Shown: positions 5,489-13,971 of the stretch, piece after piece
Layout: each line of letters opens with the position of its first letter
Numbering within the stretch: position 1 is the first letter of the stretch
Source of the DNA: UBA7672 sp036733305
Lineage (GTDB): Bacteria; Pseudomonadota; Alphaproteobacteria; Caulobacterales; Hyphomonadaceae
Assembly: GCA_036733305.1 (NCBI GenBank)
Contig: DAINAT010000037.1
Coordinates: forward strand, 1 to 26,167
Reading direction: 5' to 3'
DNA: 26,167 bases
The notes under the pieces: generated by a model
What the model was told of the DNA's origin: nothing
Databases searched by the model: none
Seen by the model: only the letters and a program-made list of their open reading frames with translations
Position numbers and translations under genes: made by a program

Positions 5489-7171
5489 CTAGGACTTCGA
5501 CCAGGGGTTCGTCGAACCGATGTGACGCATAAGGGCGTCAGCACCCATCACCTTGCCGGTCGGCGCAGCAGCGTTGACCTTCATGACGTCACCACGCGCA
5601 GCGCCCTGCTCGCGCGGCTGGCCCTTGCGATGACCTTGCTTCTGCCCACGGTTCTGACCATTGGGCTTCTGACCATTGTTGGTGTTCTGACGCTCGCCAT
5701 TGCGCTGACCGTCACGCTGCTGGCCTTCACGGGCCTGACCTTCGCGTGCCTGACCTTCGCGACCTTGGCCCTGACGGTTCTGACCGCCCTGACCGCCGCC
5801 ATTGCCGCGACCGCCACGACGACGGCCCGAACGGCCCTCGCCTTGAGCGCCCTCGGCACGCGGCTCGTGCTGGCGATGCTCGCCCGAACGCTCACCCTGA
5901 CGCTGATCGCGGCGTTGATCGTCACGGCGCGGTTGCTGCTGGCGACGCGGTTGCGGCGCGCCGCGCGACTCGGCGCGAGCGCCGCCACGGCTGCGTTTCT
6001 CGTCATCGTTGGCATTGGCCGAAAGCTGGGCCAGCGCCGCATCATTACGGCGATCGGTGCTCGGGATTTTCTGGCGCGTTGTGCGCTCGATATCCCGCAG
6101 CAGCTGACGTTCGTCCTCGGCGCAGAACGCCACGGCCGAACCATCCTTGCCCGCACGCGCCGTACGGCCGATGCGGTGGACATACTGCTCAGGCACATCC
6201 GGCAGCTCGTACTGCACAACGTGAGACACCGACGAAATGTCGATCCCGCGCGCCGCAATATCGGTGGCGACCAACGCCCGGACCTTGCCGGCCTTGAATT
6301 CGGCCAGCGCACGCTCGCGCTGGGCCTGGCTCTTGTTGCCGTGGATCGCGACAGCAGGAACACCACCGCCTTCCAGAATACGGGCAACCTTGTCAGCGCC
6401 GCGCTTCGTACGGGTGAACACCAGCACGCGCGAGAATTCCGGGTTGGCGAACAGTTCCGTCAGCAGGCCACGCTTGCGACCGGCCTCGACGAAGACAACC
6501 TGCTGGTTGATACGCTCGACAGTGGTCGACGGCGGGGCCACCGACACCTTCAGCGGGTCCGGGTTCAGCAGGTCATTCGCCAGCTTCTCGATGTCCGTCG
6601 GCATGGTGGCCGAGAAGAACAGGTTCTGACGCTTCTTCGGCAGATGCTTCACGATCTGGCGGATCGGCACGATGAAGCCCATGTCCAGCATCTGGTCGGC
6701 TTCATCCAGCACGAAGATTTCGAGCTGCGAGAGATCGGCATCGTCTTCGCCAAGGTGGTCGAGCAGGCGGCCGGGAGCAGCAACGATAATATCGACGCCG
6801 CGCGCCAGCGCCTGGCGCTGCGGACCATGGCCGACGCCGCCGAAGATCGTGGCGACGCTGAAGCCCATCTGCGAGCCGTAAGCCTTGAAGTTGTCTGCAA
6901 TCTGCGTCGCCAGTTCGCGCGTCGGCGACAGCACGAGCGCGCGGCAGCCATAGCGCGGCGCGGCCTTCCGGTTGGCGGCGAGGCGGTGAAGGATCGGCAG
7001 CGCGAAGGCAGCCGTCTTGCCGGTGCCGGTCTGCGCGATGCCGAGCAGGTCGCGGCCTTCCATCACGCCCGGAATGGCGGCGAGCTGGATCGGGGTGGGT
7101 TGAGTGTAGCCCTTCTGGGTCAGCGCCGCGAGAATCGACGGGTTGAGCCCAAGGTCTTTGAATTGCGTCAC
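5489..7171 (-). CDS. RhlE-type DEAD-box ATP-dependent RNA helicase
   Basis: A 560-residue protein with every DEAD-box motif in order: F/Q-motif P-T-P-I-Q near residue 27, motif I A-Q-T-G-T-G-K-T, Ia P-T-R-E-L-A, II DEAD, III S-A-T, V A-R-G-I-D and VI H-R-I-G-R-T-A-R-A-G. The core of about 370 residues is followed by a long basic Gly/Gln/Arg/Asn-rich disordered tail with REGQ/RDGQ units, likely an RNA-binding extension. Such helicases remodel rRNA and mRNA, often in cold or RNA decay. The start is GTG; the N-terminal sequence M-T-Q-F-K-D-L-G-L fits the family. The very long antisense frame opposite this gene is a GC-bias shadow. Confidence 0.95.
   Translation of the reverse strand: MTQFKDLGLNPSILAALTQKGYTQPTPIQLAAIPGVMEGRDLLGIAQTGTGKTAAFALPILHRLAANRKAAPRYGCRALVLSPTRELATQIADNFKAYGSQMGFSVATIFGGVGHGPQRQALARGVDIIVAAPGRLLDHLGEDDADLSQLEIFVLDEADQMLDMGFIVPIRQIVKHLPKKRQNLFFSATMPTDIEKLANDLLNPDPLKVSVAPPSTTVERINQQVVFVEAGRKRGLLTELFANPEFSRVLVFTRTKRGADKVARILEGGGVPAVAIHGNKSQAQRERALAEFKAGKVRALVATDIAARGIDISSVSHVVQYELPDVPEQYVHRIGRTARAGKDGSAVAFCAEDERQLLRDIERTTRQKIPSTDRRNDAALAQLSANANDDEKRSRGGARAESRGAPQPRRQQQPRRDDQRRDQRQGERSGEHRQHEPRAEGAQGEGRSGRRRGGRGNGGGQGGQNRQGQGREGQAREGQAREGQQRDGQRNGERQNTNNGQKPNGQNRGQKQGHRKGQPREQGAARGDVMKVNAAAPTGKVMGADALMRHIGSTNPWSKS
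5734..5763 (-). repeat. 15-bp direct repeat inside the helicase tail
   Basis: CCTGACCTTCGCGTG is followed by CCTGACCTTCGCGAC on the plus strand. On the coding strand the copies encode successive Q-A-R-E-G units, showing how the disordered tail can grow by slippage in multiples of five codons. Confidence 0.7.
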
Positions 7172-7288
7172 GAGGGAGGTTTCTTTCGTGTGCGCGAACG
7201 TGCGGACGCTCGTTTGCTACGAGTCCGCCGGAGGCGCTGTCTTTATGGGACGGCCCGGCGTGCGCGGGCGATCATGCGATCGTTTCAG

Positions 7289-7341
7289 GGCGCTCAACGG
7301 GCCGGGTCCTGTTCTCAGGACCCTCACGCAGCCGGAGCGCC
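7289..7341. other. Structured intergenic element, possible small RNA or leader
   Basis: Outer arms GGCGCTC (7289-7295) and GAGCGCC (7335-7341) enclose inner arms GGGTCCT (7304-7310) and AGGACCC (7317-7323) with a 6-base loop. Both stems are perfect 7-bp pairs. A further small palindrome, CGATC-N4-GATCG, lies just left of it. No gene covers 7172-7447, so this could be an RNA gene or part of the helicase leader. I cannot match it to a known RNA family. Confidence 0.4.
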
Positions 7342-7447
7342 GATAGCGTTCTCCGATACATACGGGTGTGAACGCGAGGGCCATATCGCGGTCAAAACCC
7401 CTAAAGTCAAGCTAACGGCGCTGCAAAAAGCGGATTGGCCGCAGCAA

Positions 7448-7546
7448 TCAGCCGCCCAGGATGAGCACGCCGACCAGCAGGGCGATCTCGATACGGACCC
7501 ACGAAAGGTCCAACCGCCGAAGCGTATTTACCACGGCTTCTGCCAT
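7448..7546 (-). CDS. Micro-ORF: 32-residue single-helix membrane protein
   Basis: Translation gives a short amphipathic start (M-A-E-A-V-V-N-T-L-R-R-L-D-L-S-W), then R-I-E and a hydrophobic helix I-A-L-L-V-G-V-L-I-L ending in G-G. CGGAG lies 6 bases before the ATG, a good ribosome site. The form resembles known bacterial small membrane proteins, which often regulate transporters or sensors. It lies alone between the helicase and the divergent flavoprotein gene. There is no homology evidence; the call rests on ribosome site, start and hydrophobic segment. Confidence 0.5.
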   Translation of the reverse strand: MAEAVVNTLRRLDLSWVRIEIALLVGVLILGG

Positions 7547-7704
7547 GTTCACTCCGCCTGCCGGCCCCGATAACCAGCATCACGGGCGACGGTAGGTGAG
7601 CGTCAGGAGGCCGCAACACAACGCATCCCCAACGCGAATGCTGGGGCGCGAAACAACCCTGCGGTGTTGTTTCGGAACGCGGACTGGTCCACAGCCCTCG
7701 CTCC

Positions 7705-8919
7705 ATGAGCGCGATCAACGGCAAACGGATCATCATCATCGGCGCAGGCCCTGCCGGCCTCGCAGCCGCCGAAGTGCTGGCCGAAGCTGGCGCGTCCGTC
7801 ACGATCCACGACCGCATGCCGAATCCGGCCCGCAAATTCCTGCTAGCCGGCCGTGGCGGCCTCAACCTCACCCACTCCGAACCCATCGAAGACTTCCTCG
7901 CGCGCTATGGCGAAGCCCGCGCCCACCTCGAACCCGCGATCAACGCGTTCACGCCAGCGCACCTCCGCGCCTGGTGCGAAGGCCTCGGCATCGAGACGTT
8001 CGTCGGCTCCAGCGGCCGCGTCTTCCCGAAGCAGATGAAAGCCTCGCCCCTCCTCCGCGCCTGGCTGACCCGACTGTCGGATCACGGCGTACAACTCGTG
8101 ACGCGCTCGCGCTGGACGGGTTGGCTCAACGAAGCGCTGATGTTCGAAACACCCGACGGCTTGCGCAACGAGAAAGCCGATGCCGCTGTCTTCGCTCTCG
8201 GCGGCGCAAGCTGGCCGCGCCTCGGCTCGGACGGCTCATGGGCCGACATGTTCTCGCAGCGCGGCGCAACCGTGACAAAGCTGCGTCCCTCGAACAGCGG
8301 CTTCCGCACGAACTGGTCAGACATCCACCGCGAGAAATTCGCCGGTCAACCGGTGAAGCCCGCGCGCTTCTCGCACAACGGCATCGAAGCCGCGGGCGAA
8401 GCGATCATCACCGACACAGGCATCGAAGGCGGAGCAATCTACGCGCTTTCTTCCGCGTTACGCGAAAGCATCATGACGAATGGTTCCGCCGATCTTGCCA
8501 TCGACCTCAGCCCGAACTTCACCGAGGGCGAACTCGCCAGAAAGCTCGCATCGGCCCCAGCAGGCGCCTCCACCGCCAATCGTCTGCGCCGCGCCAACAT
8601 CACGCCTGTCGCCGCCAGCCTGCTGCGCGAACGCCAGGGTGGCCCCGGCCTGCCCGCGTCACCCGCAGAACTCGCCGCCATCATCAAGACCTGCACAATC
8701 CAGCTTACTGGCGTCGCCCCGATCGAGCGCGCCATCTCGACAGCCGGCGGCATCAGCTGGGACAGCCTCAACCCCGACTACTCGCTGAAGTCAGACCCAC
8801 AGACCTTCGTCGCCGGCGAAATGCTCGACTGGGAAGCGCCAACAGGCGGCTACCTCCTACAGGCCTGTTTCGCGACAGGGCGAGCCGCAGCGCAGGGCGT
8901 TATTGCGCGCATGAAGTAG
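7705..8919 (+). CDS. BaiN/YhiN (HI0933)-like FAD-dependent oxidoreductase
   Basis: A 404-residue flavoprotein. The N-terminal dinucleotide-binding site reads I-I-I-I-G-A-G-P-A-G-L-A-A-A, followed by the family stretch K-F-L-L-A-G-R-G-G-L-N-L-T-H-S-E that contacts FAD. A C-terminal block near residue 350 (T-A-G-G-I-S-W ... L-Y/L-D-W-E-A-P-T-G-G-Y-L-L-Q-A-C-F-A-T-G-R) closes the FAD site as in this family, most like the TIGR03862 subgroup. The physiological substrate of most members is unknown. No strong Shine-Dalgarno is seen. Its TAG stop is part of a dispersed repeat. Confidence 0.88.
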   Translation: MSAINGKRIIIIGAGPAGLAAAEVLAEAGASVTIHDRMPNPARKFLLAGRGGLNLTHSEPIEDFLARYGEARAHLEPAINAFTPAHLRAWCEGLGIETFVGSSGRVFPKQMKASPLLRAWLTRLSDHGVQLVTRSRWTGWLNEALMFETPDGLRNEKADAAVFALGGASWPRLGSDGSWADMFSQRGATVTKLRPSNSGFRTNWSDIHREKFAGQPVKPARFSHNGIEAAGEAIITDTGIEGGAIYALSSALRESIMTNGSADLAIDLSPNFTEGELARKLASAPAGASTANRLRRANITPVAASLLRERQGGPGLPASPAELAAIIKTCTIQLTGVAPIERAISTAGGISWDSLNPDYSLKSDPQTFVAGEMLDWEAPTGGYLLQACFATGRAAAQGVIARMK

Positions 8920-8972
8920 GGTGCATCTTGATGCACCGTGACTGAGCGCTGGCGCATCAAGGTGCGCCCTAC
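8916..8972 (+). repeat. Dispersed palindromic repeat, copy 1 (overlaps stop codon)
   Basis: The element begins GTAGGGTGCATCTTGATGCA and ends GGTGCGCCCTAC. Its first 23 bases (8916-8938) are identical to the reverse complement of 22802-22824. It is of the REP-like GTAGGGTGC type seen between genes in many bacteria. The TAG at 8917-8919 is the stop codon of the flavoprotein gene. The structure could act as a transcript end between convergent genes. Confidence 0.8.
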
Positions 8973-8990
8973 TTCTCCACGTTGCGACTC

Positions 8991-11135
8991 TTAGAAAGCG
9001 CCCGCAACCGTCAGCGTAACCGTCGCGCCATTGGTCGAATCGCGGTCTTCGGTCGACGAGAACGCACCCGGCGGAATGCGGTTCGGCGTGAAGAAGCGGC
9101 GATCCACCTCGCGCTCCTGGTTGAAGATATTCTCCGCCGTCACACGCACCAGCGCACCGCCAAGAAATGCCGTCGTCTCGACAAACAGGTCGAGATCGCC
9201 CTCACCCGGATCGGCAATCTCGATCCGCTCATGACGATACTCCGGTATCGCGCCGGAGCTGGCGTAGTCGCCACCCCAGGCAAACTTCATCGAGGGCACA
9301 TCCTGACGGAAATCGATCGACCAGTCGTATTCCTGCTGCTTCGAGATACGCCGCTTCTCGCCCGTGAGCGGATCAACCACTTCGCTGTCCTGCGCGCCGA
9401 CATTCAGCTTCAGAATGCCGTTCGCAATCCCGACCGCATCGAGCGGCAGCGTCGCCTCAACACGACCGCCCCAGCGTGTGCCGTCACCCACATTGCCCAC
9501 CGCCGTGCGATAGCAGGCGGCCGGCGTCGGCACAGTCGTCACACACGCAGCCGGCGTTGTGAGACGCGCTGCAATAAAGTCCTGCGTATCCTGAATGTCG
9601 TCATAGAAGCCCGTAATCGAAATCGAGCCACGCTCGCCGATCTGGCGCTTCCATTGCGCGCTGGCTTTCCACGCACGCTCCGGTTCGAGATCCGGGTTGC
9701 CAATGTTGGCGGTCGTGCTGATCGAATCGAGGCCCGTCGCAAAGTCTGCAAAATCGAGCTGAGAGACATCGCGCGCCAACGACAGGCGCACCTGATCCTC
9801 TTTGCCCGGCACCCACGTCGCCACCACACGCGGCTTGGCGTAAGTGAAATCGCGTTCCTGGTTGGCGTCACCCGTCTGCGAGATGGTCGATACTTCGTAG
9901 TTGATCGCGCCCTCAAGCGTCAGCTGCGGGCTCACACGCCACACATCCGTCACCGACGCCTCGACGCGCTCTTCCTCAACCTTGGTCGACGCGATCGGCA
10001 CGGCAACCACCGTGAACGGCCCGCCGATCGGGCCAAGCTGACGCTGGCGATCCACTTCGCGATAGTTGTACGCGCCCTCAAGACCGAACTCGAGCGTATG
10101 TTCCTGCACCGGCTTGGTCGTCCACACGCCGCGCAGCACATGCTCGCCCGCATTGTTGTCGGACGTATCGCGTGCCTGCCCGAACGGCGATCCCAGCACA
10201 GCCTGCGTCAGCAACTGCTGCGGCCGCCAGTTCACCGTGCGATTCACCGCGATCAGCTTGACCGCATTCTCGGGCGAGAACTTGTGTTCCCAGTCACCGC
10301 CGGCATCGACATACCAGATGTCCTTTTCCTCGTAGTCGAGGGAAATGTCGCCCACCTTCGTTCCGCTCGGCAGGTGAACCGCCGCCGCCGCATTGTTCGA
10401 AAACAGGCGCGGCAGGATACGGAAGTTGGCGTTGATCGTGTCGCGCGCCGTCGGCGTCCAGTTGCCCGCACCAACAATCAGCAGCTCGCCGACCTGCTGC
10501 TGGTAGTGTTCCGACTGCGTTGACGTCGTAACACCCAGCGCATTGGCAGATACAACATCCACCTCCTCCCGCTCGCCCAGATTCGTGCCCTGCACTGCGA
10601 GACGGAAGCCAAAATTGTCTGTCTTCCACGCGCGCGTGCCACCGATCTGCACGCCGACACGACCCTGCTCGTACCAGCGCGTTGTCGCCGCCCACGTCGT
10701 CGAAACCTTCAGCTCGCTCGCCGTCTTCAGTACGACGTTCGCAAGCTCGGTATGTCCGCGCACATCGATATCGCCCGCAGCCGACGCGCGGATCAACTCA
10801 ACACGCAGCACATCACGTGCAGAGATACGGCCAAGCTCGTCGCTCAGCGAATCCTTCGAACTCGTGCGCCGCCCATCGATCAGAACGTTGCCTGCCGTCG
10901 CACCGAAGCCGCGCAGGTCTTCACCTTCGTCGATCCGGAATCCGGGAAGCTGACGCACCATGTCGAGCGCGGTCACCGGCGCAAAGCGCGCGAAAAATGC
11001 CGGCTCAAATGCCTGAACGCCTTCGGGAGAACTTGCGGTTGTCGCGGGAACTTGCTGAGCCTGCTGCGCAAACGCCGCTTCGGACAGCGCGAGCACGCTG
11101 ACGGCCGAAACGGCCATCTTCTTCCAGTTCCTCAC
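8991..11135 (-). CDS. TonB-dependent outer-membrane receptor
   Basis: A 714-residue precursor. GTG 11135 is chosen because AGGAGGGG lies 6 bases upstream and the product then begins with a signal peptide (M-R-N-W-K-K, hydrophobic core, cleavage after A-F-A). A plug domain at roughly residues 50-150 includes V-R-Q-L-P-G-F and N-V-L-I-D-G-R-R. The rest is a beta-barrel with alternating strands and ends in phenylalanine, as outer-membrane proteins do for BAM recognition. It imports a scarce ligand with TonB-ExbBD energy. The ligand is unknown; the neighbouring B12-dependent methionine genes make a corrinoid possible, but no cobalamin riboswitch is seen. Two GANTC sites (11197-11201, 11221-11225) lie in its upstream region. 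Confidence 0.92.
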   Translation of the reverse strand: MRNWKKMAVSAVSVLALSEAAFAQQAQQVPATTASSPEGVQAFEPAFFARFAPVTALDMVRQLPGFRIDEGEDLRGFGATAGNVLIDGRRTSSKDSLSDELGRISARDVLRVELIRASAAGDIDVRGHTELANVVLKTASELKVSTTWAATTRWYEQGRVGVQIGGTRAWKTDNFGFRLAVQGTNLGEREEVDVVSANALGVTTSTQSEHYQQQVGELLIVGAGNWTPTARDTINANFRILPRLFSNNAAAAVHLPSGTKVGDISLDYEEKDIWYVDAGGDWEHKFSPENAVKLIAVNRTVNWRPQQLLTQAVLGSPFGQARDTSDNNAGEHVLRGVWTTKPVQEHTLEFGLEGAYNYREVDRQRQLGPIGGPFTVVAVPIASTKVEEERVEASVTDVWRVSPQLTLEGAINYEVSTISQTGDANQERDFTYAKPRVVATWVPGKEDQVRLSLARDVSQLDFADFATGLDSISTTANIGNPDLEPERAWKASAQWKRQIGERGSISITGFYDDIQDTQDFIAARLTTPAACVTTVPTPAACYRTAVGNVGDGTRWGGRVEATLPLDAVGIANGILKLNVGAQDSEVVDPLTGEKRRISKQQEYDWSIDFRQDVPSMKFAWGGDYASSGAIPEYRHERIEIADPGEGDLDLFVETTAFLGGALVRVTAENIFNQEREVDRRFFTPNRIPPGAFSSTEDRDSTNGATVTLTVAGAF

Positions 11136-11323
11136 GATGTCCCCTCCTAGTAACCCGTCGTAAGCCCATAGGGCTCCGCGGGCGTTTCTTATTTGTGAAT
11201 CCCGGGTCTCATCATGCACCGATTCAACCGGAATTCGCTGCAATCAAGCGCAGCGCCGGCGACTTGTCGATTGAAAACCATGGGAAACCCTGAGGCGTAG
11301 CAACGCATCCCAAAATGGCTCTA

Positions 11324-13951
11324 TCAGTAGTTGAGGATCGGCCTCAGCCAACGCTCGGCCGTCGCAAGGTCCCACCCCTTGCGGCGCGCATAGTCCTCGA
11401 CCTGATCCTTCTCGATCCGGCCAACGGCAAAATACACAGCGTCAGGATGCGAGAAGTACATGCCCGAAACCGAAGCCGGTGGGTTCATCGCAAAGCTCGA
11501 CGTCAGTTCAATGCCCGCCTTTGCCGTAGCGTCGAGCAAATCAAACAACGTCTTCTTCTCGGTGTGATCAGGTTGAGACGGATAACCCGGCGCCGGACGG
11601 ATGCCGCGATACTTCTCCGCTATCAGATCTTCATTCGAAAGACCTTCGCTGGCCGCATAGCCCCACAACTCGCGCCGCACCTGCTCATGCAGATACTCGG
11701 CAAACGCCTCGGCGAAGCGATCTGCAAGCGCCTTCACGATGATCGATGAATAATCATCGCCCTTGTCGACGAACTCCTTGGCCTTCGCCAGCTCGCCATG
11801 CCCCGCCGTCACGGCAAAGCCGCCGACATAGTCCGGTGCTTTCGGCGCCACAAAGTCAGAGATTGCGAACTGACCCTTGTCGTTCGTCTTCTCCATCTGC
11901 TGGCGCAGCATGTGGAAGCGACCGATCTCGGTATCGCGCTTTTCGTCCTGCCAGAGGACAACGTCGTCACCCTCCTGGTTAGCCGGCCAGAAGCCCACCA
12001 CACCCTTCGCCTGAATCCACTGTTCACCGATCATGCGCTGCAGGATCGATTGCGTATCCTTCCACAGCGACTGAGCCGCCTCGCCGACAACATCGTCCTC
12101 GAGGATCATCGGATAGCGCCCGATCAGATCCCAGCTCGCGAAATACGGCGTCCAGTCGATATAGCGCGCCAGCGTCGCCAGATCCGCCTCGATTAAGCGC
12201 GTCCCCAGGAAGGACGGCTTCGGCGGCACGTAACCGTTCCAATCAATCTTCGGCGCCATCGCGCGCGCGGTGGCTATATCGACGCGCGCCTTCGCCTGCC
12301 CGCCCGAACGCGACGAGCGGATCTGCGCGTACTTGGATTTCATCTCCGACCAGAAGCGGTCACGGCTATCATCGCCGATCAGCTGGCTCACCACGCCCAC
12401 AGCGCGGCTGGCATCCAGCACGTGCACCACCGGCGCCTTGGTCAGCATCGGCTCGATCTTGATCGCCGTATGCGCCGGGCTGGTCGTCGCCCCGCCGATC
12501 AGCAGCGGCTTCTTGATGCCCAGCCGCTCCATCTCACTCGCGAAGTACACCATCTCGTCCAGCGACGGTGTGATCAGGCCCGACAGCCCGATCATGTCCG
12601 CGTTTTCCTTCTGCGCGACTTCCAGAATTTTCTCGGCCGGCACCATCACGCCAAGGTCGATCACCTTGTAGCCGTTGCACTGCAGGACCACGCCGACAAT
12701 GTTCTTGCCGATGTCGTGCACATCGCCCTTCACCGTCGCCATCACGACGACGCCGTTGGACTTGTCAGCCATGCCCGTGCGCCGCTTTTCCTCTTCCATG
12801 AACGGCATAAGGTGCGCGACCGCAGCCTTCATCACGCGCGCCGACTTCACCACCTGCGGCAGGAACATTTTGCCCGACCCGAACAGGTCGCCAACGATGT
12901 TCATGCCATCCATCAGCGGACCTTCGATGACATGCAGAGGCCGCTCGACCGAAAGCCGCGCCTCTTCCGTATCCTCGACGATGAACTCGGTGATGCCATT
13001 GACCAGCGCATGCGCAAGGCGATCCTTCACCGGCTTCTGCCGCCAGCTAAGATCGATCTTCTTCTCGACGCCTTTCTGTCCGCGGAACTTTTCCGCAATC
13101 TCCAGCAGGCGATCCGTCGAATCCTCGCGGCGATTGAGGATCACATCCTCGACGCGCTCACGCAGCTCCGGATCAATGTTGTCGTAGATATCCAGCTGCC
13201 CCGCATTGACGATCGCCATGTCGAACCCAAGCGGGATCGCGTGATACAGGAACACCGAGTGCATCGCCCGCCGCACCGGCTCGTTGCCCCGGAACGAGAA
13301 CGACACGTTCGACAATCCGCCCGAGGTCCGCGCATACGGCAGGTTCTGCTTGATCAGCTTCACACCCTCGAAGAAATCGAGCGCGTAATTGTTATGCTCC
13401 TCGATCCCCGTCGCCACAGCGAACACGTTGGGATCGAAGATGATGTCTTCCGGCGGAAAGCCATTCGCCACCAGCAGCTCATAGGCGCGCTTGCAGATCT
13501 CGTACTTGCGTGCAGCCGTATCCGCCTGCCCCGCCTCATCGAACGCCATGACGACCACAGCCGCGCCATAGCTCATCACGATGCGGGCCTGCTCAAGGAA
13601 CTTCGCCTCGCCCTCCTTCATCGAGATCGAGTTGACGATCGCCTTGCCCTGAACGTTCTTCAGTCCTTCCTCGATCACGTCCCACTTGGAACTGTCGATC
13701 ATGATCGGAACCTTGGCGATATCAGGCTCGGCCGCGATCAGGCGCAGGTAAGTCCGCATCGCCGCCTTCGCGTCGAGCAGGCCCTCGTCCATGTTGATAT
13801 CGATGATCTGCGCGCCGTTCTGCACCTGCTGGCGCGCGACCTCGACCGCCTCGGCATACTTGCCGTCAACGATCAGCTTCTTGAACGCCGCCGATCCGGT
13901 GACGTTCGTACGCTCGCCGATGTTGATGAAATTCGCAGAAGCCTGGGTCAT
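11324..13951 (-). CDS. metH: Methionine synthase, C-terminal half (folate, cobalamin and reactivation domains)
   Basis: An 875-residue polypeptide equal to MetH without its homocysteine domain. Residues about 6-270 form the methyltetrahydrofolate-binding barrel (I-N-I-G-E-R-T-N-V-T-G-S). A cap follows at about 300-390. The cobalamin domain has D410-x-H412-x-x-G415, where His412 coordinates cobalt in the base-off, His-on form. The reactivation domain has R-P-A-P-G-Y-P-S near residue 785 for S-adenosylmethionine binding. It methylates homocysteine with the partner encoded at 14543-15607. It is the last gene of the methionine operon, 20 bases after the RidA-like gene. Confidence 0.97.
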   Translation of the reverse strand: MTQASANFINIGERTNVTGSAAFKKLIVDGKYAEAVEVARQQVQNGAQIIDINMDEGLLDAKAAMRTYLRLIAAEPDIAKVPIMIDSSKWDVIEEGLKNVQGKAIVNSISMKEGEAKFLEQARIVMSYGAAVVVMAFDEAGQADTAARKYEICKRAYELLVANGFPPEDIIFDPNVFAVATGIEEHNNYALDFFEGVKLIKQNLPYARTSGGLSNVSFSFRGNEPVRRAMHSVFLYHAIPLGFDMAIVNAGQLDIYDNIDPELRERVEDVILNRREDSTDRLLEIAEKFRGQKGVEKKIDLSWRQKPVKDRLAHALVNGITEFIVEDTEEARLSVERPLHVIEGPLMDGMNIVGDLFGSGKMFLPQVVKSARVMKAAVAHLMPFMEEEKRRTGMADKSNGVVVMATVKGDVHDIGKNIVGVVLQCNGYKVIDLGVMVPAEKILEVAQKENADMIGLSGLITPSLDEMVYFASEMERLGIKKPLLIGGATTSPAHTAIKIEPMLTKAPVVHVLDASRAVGVVSQLIGDDSRDRFWSEMKSKYAQIRSSRSGGQAKARVDIATARAMAPKIDWNGYVPPKPSFLGTRLIEADLATLARYIDWTPYFASWDLIGRYPMILEDDVVGEAAQSLWKDTQSILQRMIGEQWIQAKGVVGFWPANQEGDDVVLWQDEKRDTEIGRFHMLRQQMEKTNDKGQFAISDFVAPKAPDYVGGFAVTAGHGELAKAKEFVDKGDDYSSIIVKALADRFAEAFAEYLHEQVRRELWGYAASEGLSNEDLIAEKYRGIRPAPGYPSQPDHTEKKTLFDLLDATAKAGIELTSSFAMNPPASVSGMYFSHPDAVYFAVGRIEKDQVEDYARRKGWDLATAERWLRPILNY

Positions 13952-13971
13952 ACGTACAACGCTGTCAGAAA

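Noticed and set aside
5455..5525. GGTTCGA-like sequences suggesting a tRNA T-arm near 5470-5520
   Set aside because: No acceptor or anticodon stem can be formed; most of it is the helicase C-terminal coding region.
5522..7573. 683-codon open frame on plus, antisense to the helicase
   Set aside because: Produced by GC-rich third positions and the repeat tail of the helicase; no start signal or recognisable domain, and the minus frame has all DEAD-box motifs.
8982..10523. 513-codon plus frame antisense to the TonB receptor
   Set aside because: Arg-rich shadow; the opposite frame has signal peptide, plug and barrel features.
11215..11298. 27-codon plus-strand ORF between the receptor and metH
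   Set aside because: No ribosome site and no hydrophobic or coding signature.
11136..11323. Cobalamin riboswitch upstream of the TonB receptor
   Set aside because: No B12-box-like GCCACTG or typical fold seen; only a small CGCTGC/GCAGCG hairpin (11236-11255) and two GANTC sites.
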